From Rhodocyclaceae bacterium (lineage in GTDB: Bacteria > Pseudomonadota > Gammaproteobacteria > Burkholderiales > Rhodocyclaceae): 64,000 nt of DNA. Of this stretch, positions 1 to 8,097 are shown one piece after another. Each line of letters begins with the position of its first letter. The stretch's first letter is position 1. The DNA lies in assembly GCA_028714035.1 (NCBI GenBank), contig JAQTNA010000016.1:1-64000 (forward strand), in the 5' to 3' direction. Under the pieces are notes generated by a model that did no database searches, was not told the origin of the DNA, and worked only from the letters and a program-made list of their open reading frames with translations. The position numbers and the translations under genes are program-made.

Positions 1-126
1 CTCACCCGCTACCTGGATGGCGCCGCCGAACCACAGGAGCTTTTCCGTGAGCGTGGTCTTGCCCGCGTCCGGGTGGGAAATGATGGCAAAGGTGCGGCGG
101 CGGGCAATTTCTTCGGCTGAGGTCAC
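1..126 (-). CDS. prfC: Peptide chain release factor 3, N-terminal part
   Basis: RF3 is the GTPase that removes RF1/RF2 from the ribosome after peptide release. Only the first 42 codons lie in the window; the gene runs off the left edge. Reading leftward from a GTG at 124-126, the frame begins [18 protein letters not shown] and contains the G1/P-loop SHPDAGKT at about residues 17-24, followed by [14 protein letters not shown]. This matches the RF3 start closely and differs from EF-G or LepA, which have other residues around the P-loop. No strong ribosome-binding site precedes the GTG, so the exact start is less certain than the identity. Confidence 0.88.
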   Translation of the reverse strand, partial: MTSAEEIARRRTFAIISHPDAGKTTLTEKLLWFGGAIQVAGE

Positions 127-190
127 GACGTAGGGAAGTGCTTGAAAAGGGGCGGATTATCCCAGAAAAAGGAGAGAAACGCCGAGGCGA

Positions 191-856
191 TTAGTCGGAC
201 GTGCCATGCAGGAAACGGCCGTGTTCGAGGAAATGTCCGGCCTGGCGGGCGCAGGCCTCGGAGAGCAGCATGCCCATGTGACTGACCTTGAGCAGGATGG
301 CGTCCCGGGCACCCGGCACCACGGTCTCGACCACCGCCACCACGCCATCGTTGGGTTCCGGCAGGCTGGGCACGAACAGGCGCCCCAGGCCCACGCCCAG
401 GCGGCCGGCGATCACGCCCACCTCCAGCCAGTCGGGAGGCACCGGGCGAGGCCGCGCCAGCCATTCCGGCAGGGTATGGCCGAAGATGGGCGCCAGCGCC
501 GGGATGTGGCCCAGGGTGGTGGCGCAATGGCTGCCCTCATAGGGGGATCCGAGCATCACCAGGCGCACGGGACTACCGTCTTCCGGGGCTCCCGCGGCAA
601 GGCAGGCGGCCAGGGCCACCAGGCCGCCCATGCTGTGCCCCAGGAGATGCACCGGGCCGGGCGTGGCGCGCGCGGCCCGCAGGGCCCCGGCCAGTGCGGC
701 GGTGTTCTGGTCCAGGCCGCCCCGGAAGGAGGCATAGCCGAAGCGTTCCACCGCGTAGCCCGCCTCGGCCAGATGACCGGCCAGGGGCTTGAGCGTGGCG
801 CGATTCATCCACAGGCCATGGGCCAGGATCACCTTGCCCTTGCCGCTTTCGGTCAC
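191..856 (-). CDS. Alpha/beta-hydrolase, lipase-like
   Basis: This 221-residue protein has an alpha/beta-hydrolase layout: an oxyanion-region HG at about residue 13-14 (ILAHGLW), the nucleophile elbow GHSMGG with Ser75, and plausible acid and base residues Asp170 (PNDG) and His193 (VSHMGM). The family includes lipases and esterases acting on acyl esters; the substrate cannot be told from sequence. No signal peptide is seen, so a cytoplasmic location is likely. The start is a GTG at 854-856 preceded by AAGAAGGG at good spacing. It is followed on the minus strand by prfC with a 64-bp gap and is preceded by a strong hairpin at 879-908, so it probably starts its own transcript. Confidence 0.72.
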   Translation of the reverse strand: MTESGKGKVILAHGLWMNRATLKPLAGHLAEAGYAVERFGYASFRGGLDQNTAALAGALRAARATPGPVHLLGHSMGGLVALAACLAAGAPEDGSPVRLVMLGSPYEGSHCATTLGHIPALAPIFGHTLPEWLARPRPVPPDWLEVGVIAGRLGVGLGRLFVPSLPEPNDGVVAVVETVVPGARDAILLKVSHMGMLLSEACARQAGHFLEHGRFLHGTSD

Positions 857-878
857 GAATTCGCCCTTCTTTTCAAGA

Positions 879-908
879 AAAAACCGCGGCCTTGCGAACC
901 GCGGTTTT
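879..908. terminator. Bidirectional-looking intrinsic terminator
   Basis: A perfect inverted repeat AAAACCGCGG (880-889) / CCGCGGTTTT (899-908) with a 9-nt loop gives a GC stem flanked by A and T runs on both strands. It lies between the lytic transglycosylase gene (stop at 952, minus strand) and the hydrolase gene, so it would end transcripts of the former. Confidence 0.7.
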
Positions 909-951
909 CATGGCGCCGGCCATGCCGGAAGAATGGTCTCGGCCAATCGGC

Positions 952-1659
952 TCAGGCGCCGGCCTGCCGGGGTTGGCGGCGGGCCTGATCCAGTTGCTGT
1001 TTGATCGCCAGGACGCGGCTGACGTACTGGTTACCCTCGCCATCCGTGGCGCCGCCGTATTGTTGCAGGCCGGCCTTCAGGTTGCCGGCGCGCTGGATGG
1101 ACTCCTTGAGCACCTGGGCGCCGACCTCGATGTTGGTCACCGGGTCGAGCAGGGGGTTTTCCTGGTCCTGCTGGGCCAGTTTGTCCTGATGGTACTTGGG
1201 GATCACCTGCATCAATCCTCTTGCGCCCATGGTGCTTTCGGCGAAGGGATTGAACCCGGATTCGATGGCCGCCACCGCCAGGATCAGCATGGGGTCCAGA
1301 CCGACCCGGCTGCCCACCACGTGTGCCGCCGCCACCAGGGGTTCCACGGCGGGAGCCGCGACCCGGTACTTGTGGGACAGATAGTCCGCCACACGGCGCA
1401 TGTCCGGGGTGAGGACCGGGGCCGCGGAGATGTCGGCCGAGGTGAGCGAGAATCCGCCGCCCTGTGCCCCCATGCTCCAGAAGGTGGACACCCAGTTCTT
1501 CATCTCCGTCTGGGTATGCTGCATGCCGCCGGCACCCACCCGGCTGGCGATCAACACGGCCACCAGCAGTCCGGTGACCACCAGTCCGCCGTGGGCGAAG
1601 TGAAGAACGATGGAAGCGGTGTTGGCAAGAAACTTCCGGATACGCATTGCGTGGTTCAT
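952..1659 (-). CDS. Membrane-anchored lytic transglycosylase (SLT family)
   Basis: A 235-residue murein lytic transglycosylase. A single hydrophobic segment at about residues 24-40 should act as an uncleaved anchor, placing the catalytic domain in the periplasm. The SLT domain is clear: the catalytic glutamate is Glu133 in AIESGFNPFAES, followed by MGARGLMQVIP and later NIEVGAQVL and YGG, the usual Goose-type lysozyme fold motifs. It cleaves peptidoglycan to form 1,6-anhydro-muropeptides, products that AmpD (next gene upstream on the same strand) processes after uptake. The start chosen is the ATG at 1657-1659 because AAGGAG stands seven bases before it; an in-frame ATG at 1746 lies in the structured leader and is less likely. 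Confidence 0.85.
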   Translation of the reverse strand: MNHAMRIRKFLANTASIVLHFAHGGLVVTGLLVAVLIASRVGAGGMQHTQTEMKNWVSTFWSMGAQGGGFSLTSADISAAPVLTPDMRRVADYLSHKYRVAAPAVEPLVAAAHVVGSRVGLDPMLILAVAAIESGFNPFAESTMGARGLMQVIPKYHQDKLAQQDQENPLLDPVTNIEVGAQVLKESIQRAGNLKAGLQQYGGATDGEGNQYVSRVLAIKQQLDQARRQPRQAGA

Positions 1660-1948
1660 GCTTGCTCCTTTCCGTGTGGCCGACCCGAGCCTGTTCCCGG
1701 CGCTGCCGCCCAAGGACATGCTTACGGAAATTGGCGCAAACCCCAAATACAGGATAGGCGCCGGACTCGCGGACTCCCCGTGTCGCGGGAGCCGCTGGTC
1801 CTCGAAAGGACCGGCCTGACATCAGTGGCGAAGCGCACGCTGCCGCAAGGTACAGCGTACGAACTTGTTTTCCGCAGCCAGCGCCTTCTGATTAGGCGCC
1901 GAGACCAGAGTCGCGGAGGTACTCTGCATTGCATGGTGCAACGCAACA
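1660..1948 (-). promoter_or_regulatory. Long structured 5' leader of the transglycosylase gene
   Basis: About 290 nt separate the predicted transcription start near 1948 from the ATG. Read on the minus strand the leader holds several hairpins: CGGCGCC/GGCGCTG near 1883-1902; ACGCTG/CAGCGT near 1837-1858; a perfect GGTCCT-TTCG-AGGACC tetraloop hairpin at 1797-1812; and GCGGCTCC/GGAG-TCCGC near 1768-1794, all enclosed by longer CCGG pairing. This could be a riboswitch or other cis-acting RNA, but I could not match it to a known class (cyclic-di-GMP, cyclic-di-AMP and cobalamin consensus motifs are not evident). Confidence 0.45.
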
Positions 1949-1954
1949 GTCGCC

Positions 1955-1983
1955 ATTCTATTGATTATTATCGAATAAGTCAA
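1955..1983 (-). promoter_or_regulatory. Sigma-70 promoter for the transglycosylase gene
   Basis: On the minus strand, TTGACT (1978-1983) and TAGAAT (1955-1960) are separated by exactly 17 nt in an AT-rich patch that stands out from the GC-rich surroundings. Both hexamers match the consensus at five of six positions. Confidence 0.72.
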
Positions 1984-2096
1984 GCCACCCGGTTTTCGGG
2001 GGCAATCTGTAGAGTGGCAGCCGGGTCGAAACCGCTGGAATCATGCCCCATTTCCGCCGGGCAAGGCCGTGTGTTATGTCACGCGAACAGGGAACT

Positions 2097-2753
2097 TTAT
2101 AGGTGATCTCGGCCTGCGATTCCAGGGGCGGAGGCTCCGGTCAGGCGTTTCAGCAAGTCCCAATCGAAAGAGGGCCCCGGGTCCGTCTTGCGCCCTGGGG
2201 CGATGTCGCTGTGGCCGACCATGTGTTCCAGGGGGTAGGTCTGGCGCAGGCGGGCGAGCAGTCCGGCCAGGGCCTGATACTGGATGTTCTCGAAGGGTAG
2301 GTCGTCGCAGCCTTCCAGTTCCACGCCCAGGGAGAAGTCGTTGCAGCGCGAGCGGCCGTTCCAGGTGGAGACGCCTGCATGCCAGGCGCGCAGGGCGCAG
2401 GGCACGAACTGGATCAGTTCGCCGTCGCGGCGAATGAGGAAATGGGCCGAGACCCGTAGCCCCTCGATTTCCCTGAAGAAGGGATGGGCGTCCGGGTCGA
2501 GCCGGTTGGTGAACAGTCGCTCGATGGCGTCGCCGCCGAATTCTCCCGGCGGCAGGCTGATGGCATGAATGACGATCAGGCTCGGCACCTCTGCGCCGGG
2601 ACGCTCGTCGCAGTTGGGCGACACCACCCGCCTGGCCCCTTCCAGCCAGCCCTGTAGGTCGGGCTTCAGCCCGACATTTCCGAGAATCCCGGTATTGGAC
2701 TCGGAGCATGTTCCTGTCGGGATAAATTCTGACCTACCGGTCTCACGCCTCAT
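2097..2753 (-). CDS. ampD: 1,6-anhydro-N-acetylmuramoyl-L-alanine amidase AmpD
   Basis: AmpD is the cytoplasmic zinc amidase that removes the stem peptide from anhydro-muropeptides during cell-wall recycling. From about residue 36 the protein follows the family closely: GWLEGARRV, SLPPGEFGG, DPDAHPFF, RVSAHFLIRRDG, HAGVS, NDFSLGVELEG, and KTDPGPSFDW. Zinc ligands are His63, His181 and Asp191; Glu145 and Lys189 are the expected catalytic residues. At 218 residues it is about 30 longer than usual. The extra N-terminus (about residues 8-33) is translated from palindromic repeat A1 (2654-2737). The ATG at 2751-2753 overlaps the pilR stop as ATGA, and no alternative ATG, GTG or TTG lies in frame before GWL, so the repeat-encoded tail is probably part of the protein. 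Confidence 0.9.
   Translation of the reverse strand: MRRETGRSEFIPTGTCSESNTGILGNVGLKPDLQGWLEGARRVVSPNCDERPGAEVPSLIVIHAISLPPGEFGGDAIERLFTNRLDPDAHPFFREIEGLRVSAHFLIRRDGELIQFVPCALRAWHAGVSTWNGRSRCNDFSLGVELEGCDDLPFENIQYQALAGLLARLRQTYPLEHMVGHSDIAPGRKTDPGPSFDWDLLKRLTGASAPGIAGRDHL
2654..2737. repeat. Family A palindromic repeat (A1), inside ampD
   Basis: An 84-bp element bounded by GTAGGTC (2654-2660) and GACCTAC (2731-2737). It has an inner stem GTCGGGCTTCAGCCCGAC and a more degenerate second stem. It lies wholly within the ampD reading frame, near its 5' end. Relatives lie at 12958, 29729, 51456 (half), 63484 and, with GGCCGG or GCGGG stems, at 41011 and 62312. Confidence 0.85.
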
Positions 2754-4105
2754 TCCGTTATCCCCAGGCGCTCCATGCGATAGCGCAGGGAGCGGAAGGT
2801 GACCCCCAGCAATTTTGCCGCGGCGGTACGATTGAAACCGGTCTTGGACAGGGCCTCCAGGATGGCGCGCCGCTCCTGGCTGTCCAGGTATTCCTGCAGG
2901 GAGGCGGCATCATCCGCGTCGGGCTCGCCGGACAAGGGCACGGGGCAAAGACCCAGGTCTTCCTCTCCCAGGATGCCGCTGCCGGAGAGGGCGAGGGCGC
3001 GCTCCAGGATGTTTTCCAGTTCCCGCACGTTGCCGGGGAACGGGTAGGCGCTGAGGGCGGCAAGGGCCGGGGCGGAGATATGGGGAGGCTCCAGGCCCGC
3101 CTCCCGGCAAAGGCGGGTGAGGATGTGGCGGGCCAGGAGGGGCACGTCTTCCCGGCATTCCCTCAGAGCCGGCATGTGCAGTTCGATGACGTTCAATCGG
3201 TAGAAGAGATCCTGGCGGAAGCGGCCCGTTTCCACCAGTTGTCGGAGGTTCTGGTGGGTGGCGCTGATGATGCGCACGTCCACCGGCTCTTCGCTCGTGC
3301 CGCCGATGCGCCGTACCCGTTTTTCCTGAATGGCCCGCAGGAGCTTGACCTGCATGGCCAGCGGCAGGTCCGCCACTTCGTCCAGGAACAGGGTGCCGCC
3401 GTGGGCGGCCTGGAAAAAGCCTTCCCGTTCCGCGTCCGCGCCGGTGAAGGCGCCCTTCCTGTGGCCGAAGAACTCGCTCTCCATGAGGTTTTCCGGGATG
3501 GCGCCGCAATTGACCGCCACGAAGGGCTGGGCCGAGCGTGCGCCCTCGGCATGGATCTGGCGCGCCGCCAGTTCCTTGCCGCTGCCCGACTCGCCCGAGA
3601 TGTAGATCGGGGCCATGCTCCGGGCCAGCTTGGCGATCAACTGTCGTATCTGCACCATGGGCGGGGACTCGCCGAGCAGGGCAGCCGTGCCGCGCGGGTC
3701 ACCCGCCGGCGCCGCGCTCAGGCGCAGGGCGGAACGTACCAGGGCGCGCAGGCTGTCCAGGGAGACGGGCTTGGACAGGTAATCGAAGGCTCCGGCCTTG
3801 AGGGCGGCCACCGCGCTTTCCATGCTGCCGTAGGCGGTGATCACCGCTACCGGCAGATCCTGACTGGATTCGCCGATTTTTCGCACCAGATCCAGGCCGT
3901 CGCCATCCGGCAGGCGCATGTCGGTCAGGCATAGCTGGTAGGGGCCGTTCTGGCCCAGCAGCCGCTTGGCTTCGGCCAGGGTGCCGGCGCCGTCGCTCTC
4001 CAGTCCCATGCGCGCCAGGGTCAGTTGCAGCAGTTCCCGAATGTCCTCCTCGTCATCCACCACCAGGACACGGGAAGGGCTGCGTTTCTCCGGTTTCAGG
4101 CTCAT
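2750..4105 (-). CDS. pilR: PilR-type sigma-54 response regulator
   Basis: A 451-residue NtrC-class regulator. The receiver domain (about 11-125) has the phosphoacceptor Asp62 (LTDMRLPDGDG) and Lys112 (LSKPV). The AAA+ domain has Walker A GESGSGKE (171-178), the sigma-54-contacting loop GAFTGA (218-223) and a Walker B GTLFLDEV. A Fis-type helix-turn-helix closes the protein (about 415-447). PilR proteins activate type IV pilin transcription with sigma-54. The start is the ATG at 4103-4105, which overlaps the pilS stop as ATGA; the C-terminal stop overlaps ampD in the same way. The identification as PilR rather than another NtrC paralogue rests on the partner kinase and the ampD neighbour. No pil structural genes are in the window. 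Confidence 0.85.
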   Translation of the reverse strand: MSLKPEKRSPSRVLVVDDEEDIRELLQLTLARMGLESDGAGTLAEAKRLLGQNGPYQLCLTDMRLPDGDGLDLVRKIGESSQDLPVAVITAYGSMESAVAALKAGAFDYLSKPVSLDSLRALVRSALRLSAAPAGDPRGTAALLGESPPMVQIRQLIAKLARSMAPIYISGESGSGKELAARQIHAEGARSAQPFVAVNCGAIPENLMESEFFGHRKGAFTGADAEREGFFQAAHGGTLFLDEVADLPLAMQVKLLRAIQEKRVRRIGGTSEEPVDVRIISATHQNLRQLVETGRFRQDLFYRLNVIELHMPALRECREDVPLLARHILTRLCREAGLEPPHISAPALAALSAYPFPGNVRELENILERALALSGSGILGEEDLGLCPVPLSGEPDADDAASLQEYLDSQERRAILEALSKTGFNRTAAAKLLGVTFRSLRYRMERLGITE

Positions 4106-5703
4106 GGTGCCTCGCTTCTGCCGCGCAGTATGAAATGGGCGCCCGGATCGTCCGGGCCGTAATCCGCCAGGTCCAGGCTCGCACCGTTGGCCTCGCACAG
4201 CTCGCGCGCGATGTATAGCCCGAGGCCCGTGCCCTTGCTGTCCGTGGTGAAGAAGGGCTCGAACACCTGGGCACGCAGTTCCGGGGCGATGCCCGGGCCG
4301 TCATCCCGCAGGTGCAGTTCGCAGGAACCGCTGCCGTCCGAAGGGGAGGACAGGGAGAGGGAGCCGGTCTTGCCCCGGCAGTAGCGCAGCGCATTGCGCA
4401 GCAGGTTCCACAGCACCTGGTTGAGGTGGGCGCGGTCAAATTCCAGGGTCGCGTCGCCCCGCACCGATATCTGCATCACGGACGGGGAGATGCCTTCCCG
4501 GGCGCAGAATTCCTCGGCAAATCCCCGGAGGAAGCTGGCCAGGGGGATGGCTTCCGGGTGCATGCGATCGCGCCGGCCCATCTCCAGCACCTCCCGCACC
4601 ATGGTGTCCATGCGCCGCACGTTGTCGCCGATGATGCGGGTCAGGCGTGCCTCGGTACCGGTCTCGGCCCCCTCGCGCAGCAGTTCCGCCGCATGGCCGA
4701 TGGCGGAGAGCGGATTCCTGATTTCGTGGGCAATGCCGGCGGTAAGCCGCCCCAGGGCGGCGAGCTTCACCTGTTCCGCCAGGCGCTGGATGCGATCCTG
4801 GTCTTCCAGGTAGATGATGAAGTCGTCGCCTTCGCCCGCGGAGACGAAGCGGGCCAGGATCGTCCGGCCGTTGCCGTGGAAGGCGTGGCTGCTGCCGGCC
4901 AGCGCCTGTCCGCCGGCCGCGAAGCGCTGCGCCAGATCGGAAGAGTACTGGGACAGGTCGGCACCCGCCTCCGGTGCCACGCCCAGGAGCTTTTCCGCCT
5001 GGGGATTGCGCTGGCGCACCCGACCCGTGGCCATGACCACCAGCACGCCGTCCTGCATGTCCCGGATGACCAGCTCGTTGATCCGGACCTGGCGTGCCAG
5101 GGCGATGCCCCGCTGCCGTGCCAGGCGTTCGTTTTCCATCACCCGCTGAGCCAGGAAGCGCATGAGCAGGGCGATGGCGAAGAAGCCGGTGCTGGTGAAC
5201 CCGATCTGGGAAAACTCGGCGGCTTCCCCGCTCAGGTTGAGAACCCGCCAGGTTTGCTCCAGCAGCAGGGCGATGCTGGCGACCGCCGCGTAGAAGAGGA
5301 CCATGCGCCCCTCGCCCACCAGGGCAGCGCCGGCCAGGGAGACCAGCATCATGAAGGCGAGGCCGCTGCGGTGGCCGCCGCTGGCATAGGCGAGCAGGGT
5401 GAGCGCCAGGATGTCCACCAGGACCGTGATGGTCAGGAAAAGCGGGATTTCGAGGCGGAATTTTTCCTGGAGAACGAGGAACAGGATGGCCGCGAGCCAG
5501 TAGGCGACGCAGGTCCAGATAAAGAAGGGGAAATCCTGGGTGCCCAGGGCATAGCTGCCGCGATAGAGGAAGGTGGCAACGAGGAAGAAGCTCGCGAGCG
5601 TCAGCCGGTAGGCGTTGAAATAGCGCAGGGAGCGCCAGCGGAAATCCGCCTTGTCCGGTACGCCGGGGTCGAACGCGGGGGCGGAAGCTTGCGGGGCCGA
5701 CAT
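4102..5703 (-). CDS. pilS: PilS-type sensor histidine kinase
   Basis: A 533-residue membrane kinase. About six hydrophobic helices span residues 30-190, followed by a PAS-like domain (about 210-305), a HisKA box GIAHEIRNPLSAIGHA with the phosphorylated His at 326, and a HATPase domain with N box (NQVLWNLLRNALRY), DDGPGI and GTGLGLYIA. This is the PilS layout, in which the membrane domain senses pilin or another inner-membrane signal and the kinase phosphorylates PilR. It starts at ATG 5701-5703 and overlaps pilR by four bases. Immediately upstream are an inverted repeat and a family D palindrome. Confidence 0.85.
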   Translation of the reverse strand: MSAPQASAPAFDPGVPDKADFRWRSLRYFNAYRLTLASFFLVATFLYRGSYALGTQDFPFFIWTCVAYWLAAILFLVLQEKFRLEIPLFLTITVLVDILALTLLAYASGGHRSGLAFMMLVSLAGAALVGEGRMVLFYAAVASIALLLEQTWRVLNLSGEAAEFSQIGFTSTGFFAIALLMRFLAQRVMENERLARQRGIALARQVRINELVIRDMQDGVLVVMATGRVRQRNPQAEKLLGVAPEAGADLSQYSSDLAQRFAAGGQALAGSSHAFHGNGRTILARFVSAGEGDDFIIYLEDQDRIQRLAEQVKLAALGRLTAGIAHEIRNPLSAIGHAAELLREGAETGTEARLTRIIGDNVRRMDTMVREVLEMGRRDRMHPEAIPLASFLRGFAEEFCAREGISPSVMQISVRGDATLEFDRAHLNQVLWNLLRNALRYCRGKTGSLSLSSPSDGSGSCELHLRDDGPGIAPELRAQVFEPFFTTDSKGTGLGLYIARELCEANGASLDLADYGPDDPGAHFILRGRSEAP

Positions 5704-5717
5704 TGCCTTACCGTGAA

Positions 5718-5770
5718 AGTCGCTCTAGCGACTCACGACGCGCCCCTCGCCCACGTTTGGGAGAGGGGCG
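5718..5770. repeat. Palindromes in the pilS 5' region, family D-like
   Basis: Two adjacent palindromes: AGTCGCT-CT-AGCGACT style pairing at 5718-5733, and CGCCCCTC (5741-5748) / GAGGGGCG (5763-5770). The second resembles the GGGAGAGGGG segment of the family D element in leuS. They lie between pilS and the small PP0621-like gene. Confidence 0.6.
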
Positions 5771-5833
5771 GGGGGGTGATGGGTTGATTTACAAGGGCTT
5801 TCATGGGCGGGGGCGAGCGGTAGATCATGAGTG

Positions 5834-6112
5834 TTAGTGCTCCCGCCGGTGTTCCTCGCAGCAGAAATGCTCGCTGCCGCGCCTGATGCTGTCGCTTTCC
5901 GGCAGGAGCAGGCCGCAATGGGCACAGGCCACCATGTTTTCCACCGGCTTTTCACCCCCCACGGAGCCGGGCGGCACGCGCGGCGACCCGGGCATGGCGC
6001 CGCCCTGCCGCAGTTTCTTGACCAGCAGCCAGGCGGCAAAGGCGAACAGAAGCCAGAAGATCAGACGGCCCACGATGACGAATGGCAGAAGTAGAAGTCG
6101 GAGGAGGTTCAA
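5834..6112 (-). CDS. PP0621-family small membrane zinc-finger-like protein
   Basis: A 92-residue protein with one N-terminal transmembrane helix (about 3-30, LLLLPFVIVGRLIFWLLFAF) and a C-terminal cysteine cluster: CAHCG at about residues 65-69 and FCCEEHRR near residues 83-90. The spacing suggests a small MYND-like zinc site facing the cytoplasm. Members of this PP0621 family are found beside pilSR in many proteobacteria; no biochemical role is established. It is read in the same direction as pilS, 130 bp upstream of it, with a palindrome between. Confidence 0.7.
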   Translation of the reverse strand: MNLLRLLLLPFVIVGRLIFWLLFAFAAWLLVKKLRQGGAMPGSPRVPPGSVGGEKPVENMVACAHCGLLLPESDSIRRGSEHFCCEEHRREH

Positions 6113-6212
6113 GGCGATCGGGGATCAGGATGAACCGGGAGTATAACTGCTTCCCCTTGGTCGCCGAAGCGATCCGGGAGACAATGACGCAGTTTTCCGA
6201 GGAGATGGGTTC

Positions 6213-6569
6213 ATGAACGAGATGTTTTCACCCCTCGCCCTGATGCAGGGCTGGTGGCAGATGGGCGCCGAGATGCAGAAAAACTGGCTGGGCCTGTGGC
6301 AGCAGGGCATGGCGGCCGGCCTGCCGGCAGCGGCCTGGATGCCCGGGGGGCTGCCCAAGGTGGAGGCCCGCATCACGCCCCTGGAAACCCGGGGGGCGCT
6401 GGCCGGCATGGATGCCGCCGCCCGCGTTTCCCTGCGCATGGCCATGCCCGGCTGCCTGGGGCCGGCGGAAATGCTGCTGGTGGAGGCCGTGGTGGCGCGC
6501 GCTCCGGCGTCGGACGCGCCCATGCTGAAAGACATCGCGCCCGATTTGCTGCCTGGCTCAAAGGTATAA
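6213..6569 (+). CDS. Uncharacterised 118-residue protein, possibly phasin-like
   Basis: I do not recognise this protein with certainty. The start at ATG 6213 is supported by GAGGAG eight bases upstream. The N-terminal third is rich in Met, Trp and Gln (LMQGWWQMGAEMQKNWLGLWQQ), an amphipathic pattern that resembles phasins and polyhydroxyalkanoate-associated peptides, but there is no confirmed domain. The stop codon TAA at 6567-6569 is embedded in TATAAT (6565-6570), a possible -10 box for miaB. The codon use is like that of its neighbours, so it is probably a real gene. Confidence 0.6.
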   Translation: MNEMFSPLALMQGWWQMGAEMQKNWLGLWQQGMAAGLPAAAWMPGGLPKVEARITPLETRGALAGMDAAARVSLRMAMPGCLGPAEMLLVEAVVARAPASDAPMLKDIAPDLLPGSKV

Positions 6570-6618
6570 TCACGCGCTCCCGCTTGTCGGGTTACGGCTG
6601 CGCCTAAGCCGGCCCACG

Positions 6619-6660
6619 CCTGATCCCTGATCCCTGATCCCTGATCCCTGATTCCTGATC
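6619..6660. repeat. Six tandem copies of a 7-bp unit before miaB
   Basis: Six head-to-tail heptamers CCTGATC fill exactly 6619-6660; the fifth unit has one change (CCTGATT). The array ends three bases before the miaB ATG and occupies the place where a ribosome-binding site would be. Confidence 0.95.
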
Positions 6661-6663
6661 CCG

Positions 6664-7995
6664 ATGCCCAAAGTCTATATCCGAACCTTCGGCTGCCAGA
6701 TGAACGAGTACGATTCCGACAAGATGGCGGACGTGCTCGGCCGCGAGGGGGGCATGGAGAAGACGGACCGGCCGGAGGAGGCCGACCTGATCCTGTTCAA
6801 TACCTGTTCGGTGCGGGAGAAGGCCCAGGAGAAGGTGTTCCACGAACTGGGCCGGGTGCGCTTGCTGAAGAAGACGAAGCCGGGTCTCCTCATCGGCGTG
6901 GGCGGCTGTGTCGCCAGCCAGGAGGGCGGCGCCATCGTCGAGCGGGCGCCCTTCGTGGACCTGGTGTTCGGGCCGCAGACCCTGCACCGCCTGCCGGAAC
7001 TCATTGCCCGGCGCCGGGAAACGGGCCGGCCCCAGGTGGATGTGTCCTTCCCCGAGATCGAGAAATTCGATGCCATGCCGGCGGCCAAGGTGGAGGGGGC
7101 CTCCGCCTTCGTCTCCATCATGGAAGGCTGCTCCAAGTTCTGCACCTACTGCATCGTCCCCTTCACCCGGGGCGAAGAGGTGTCCCGGCCCCTGGCCGAT
7201 GTGCTGGCCGAGATCGCCGGCCTGGCACAACAGGGCGTGAAGGAGATCACCCTCCTCGGGCAGAACGTAAACGCCTATCGGGGGACCATGGAAGAGGCGG
7301 GCGAGACGGCGGACCTGGCCCTGTTGCTGGAGGTGGCCGCCGAAATCCCGGGCATCGAGCGCCTGCGCTTCACCACCTCCCACCCGCGGGAATTCACGCC
7401 CCGCCTGATCGAGGTCTATGGCCGGGTGAAGAATCTGGTGAGCCACCTGCACCTGCCCGTGCAGGCCGGCTCCGACCGGGTGCTGGCGGCCATGAAGCGC
7501 GGCTATACCACCCTGGAATACAAGAGCATCGTCCGGAAGCTCCGGGCGGTGCGCCCGGACATCTGCCTGTCGTCGGATTTCATCGTCGGCTTTCCCGGCG
7601 AGACCGAGGCCGACTTCGAGGCCACCATGAAACTGATCGAGGACGTGCAGTTCGATGCTTCCTTCAGCTTCATCTTCAGCCCCCGGCCCGGCACGCCGGC
7701 GGCGGAAATGGCCGACGACACCCCGGCGGACGTGAAGAGCGCCCGCCTTGCGCGCCTGCAAAAGCGCATCGAGGAACTGGCCCAGGACGTGAACCGGGCC
7801 ATGGTGGGCACGGTGCAGCGGGTGCTGGTGGAGGGCCGCTCGAAGAAGGACGAAGCGGAGCTTGCCGGGCGTACGGACAACAACCGGGTCGTGAATTTCG
7901 CCGGCAATCCGCGGCTCATCCACCATTTCGTGGACGTGCTCATCACCGGCGCCCTGCCGCACAGCCTGCGGGGCGAGGTCGTGGTCAAGGCCTGA
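6664..7995 (+). CDS. miaB: tRNA-2-methylthio-N6-dimethylallyladenosine synthase MiaB
   Basis: MiaB adds the 2-methylthio group to i6A37 in tRNAs reading UNN codons, using two [4Fe-4S] clusters and S-adenosylmethionine. At 443 residues the length is normal. The N-terminal UPF0004 domain carries Cys11, Cys48 and Cys82 for the auxiliary cluster; the radical-SAM CxxxCxxC motif is Cys156, Cys160, Cys163 (CSKFCTYC). A C-terminal TRAM domain (about 375-440) binds tRNA. The ATG at 6664 is the family start ([14 protein letters not shown]). No ribosome-binding site is visible because the preceding 42 bp are a heptamer tandem repeat. phoH and ybeY follow downstream as in many proteobacteria, but a CsgG-like gene is interposed. 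Confidence 0.95.
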   Translation: MPKVYIRTFGCQMNEYDSDKMADVLGREGGMEKTDRPEEADLILFNTCSVREKAQEKVFHELGRVRLLKKTKPGLLIGVGGCVASQEGGAIVERAPFVDLVFGPQTLHRLPELIARRRETGRPQVDVSFPEIEKFDAMPAAKVEGASAFVSIMEGCSKFCTYCIVPFTRGEEVSRPLADVLAEIAGLAQQGVKEITLLGQNVNAYRGTMEEAGETADLALLLEVAAEIPGIERLRFTTSHPREFTPRLIEVYGRVKNLVSHLHLPVQAGSDRVLAAMKRGYTTLEYKSIVRKLRAVRPDICLSSDFIVGFPGETEADFEATMKLIEDVQFDASFSFIFSPRPGTPAAEMADDTPADVKSARLARLQKRIEELAQDVNRAMVGTVQRVLVEGRSKKDEAELAGRTDNNRVVNFAGNPRLIHHFVDVLITGALPHSLRGEVVVKA

Positions 7996-8097
7996 GCCGC
8001 GCCCCTTGGCGCTCCGGGCCGAACCCTTTATATTTCGCCATTGGCTTGTGGCCTGGCTTTCCGCCTCCCTGTCCCGAAATCTCATGAGGAATCTGCC

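Noticed and set aside
1660-1948. Known riboswitch (cyclic-di-GMP, cyclic-di-AMP or cobalamin) before the transglycosylase
   Set aside because: I could not find the conserved sequence blocks of these classes; kept only as an unclassified structured leader.
6619-6660. Possible CRISPR array
   Set aside because: The 7-bp units are contiguous with no spacers, and no cas genes occur.
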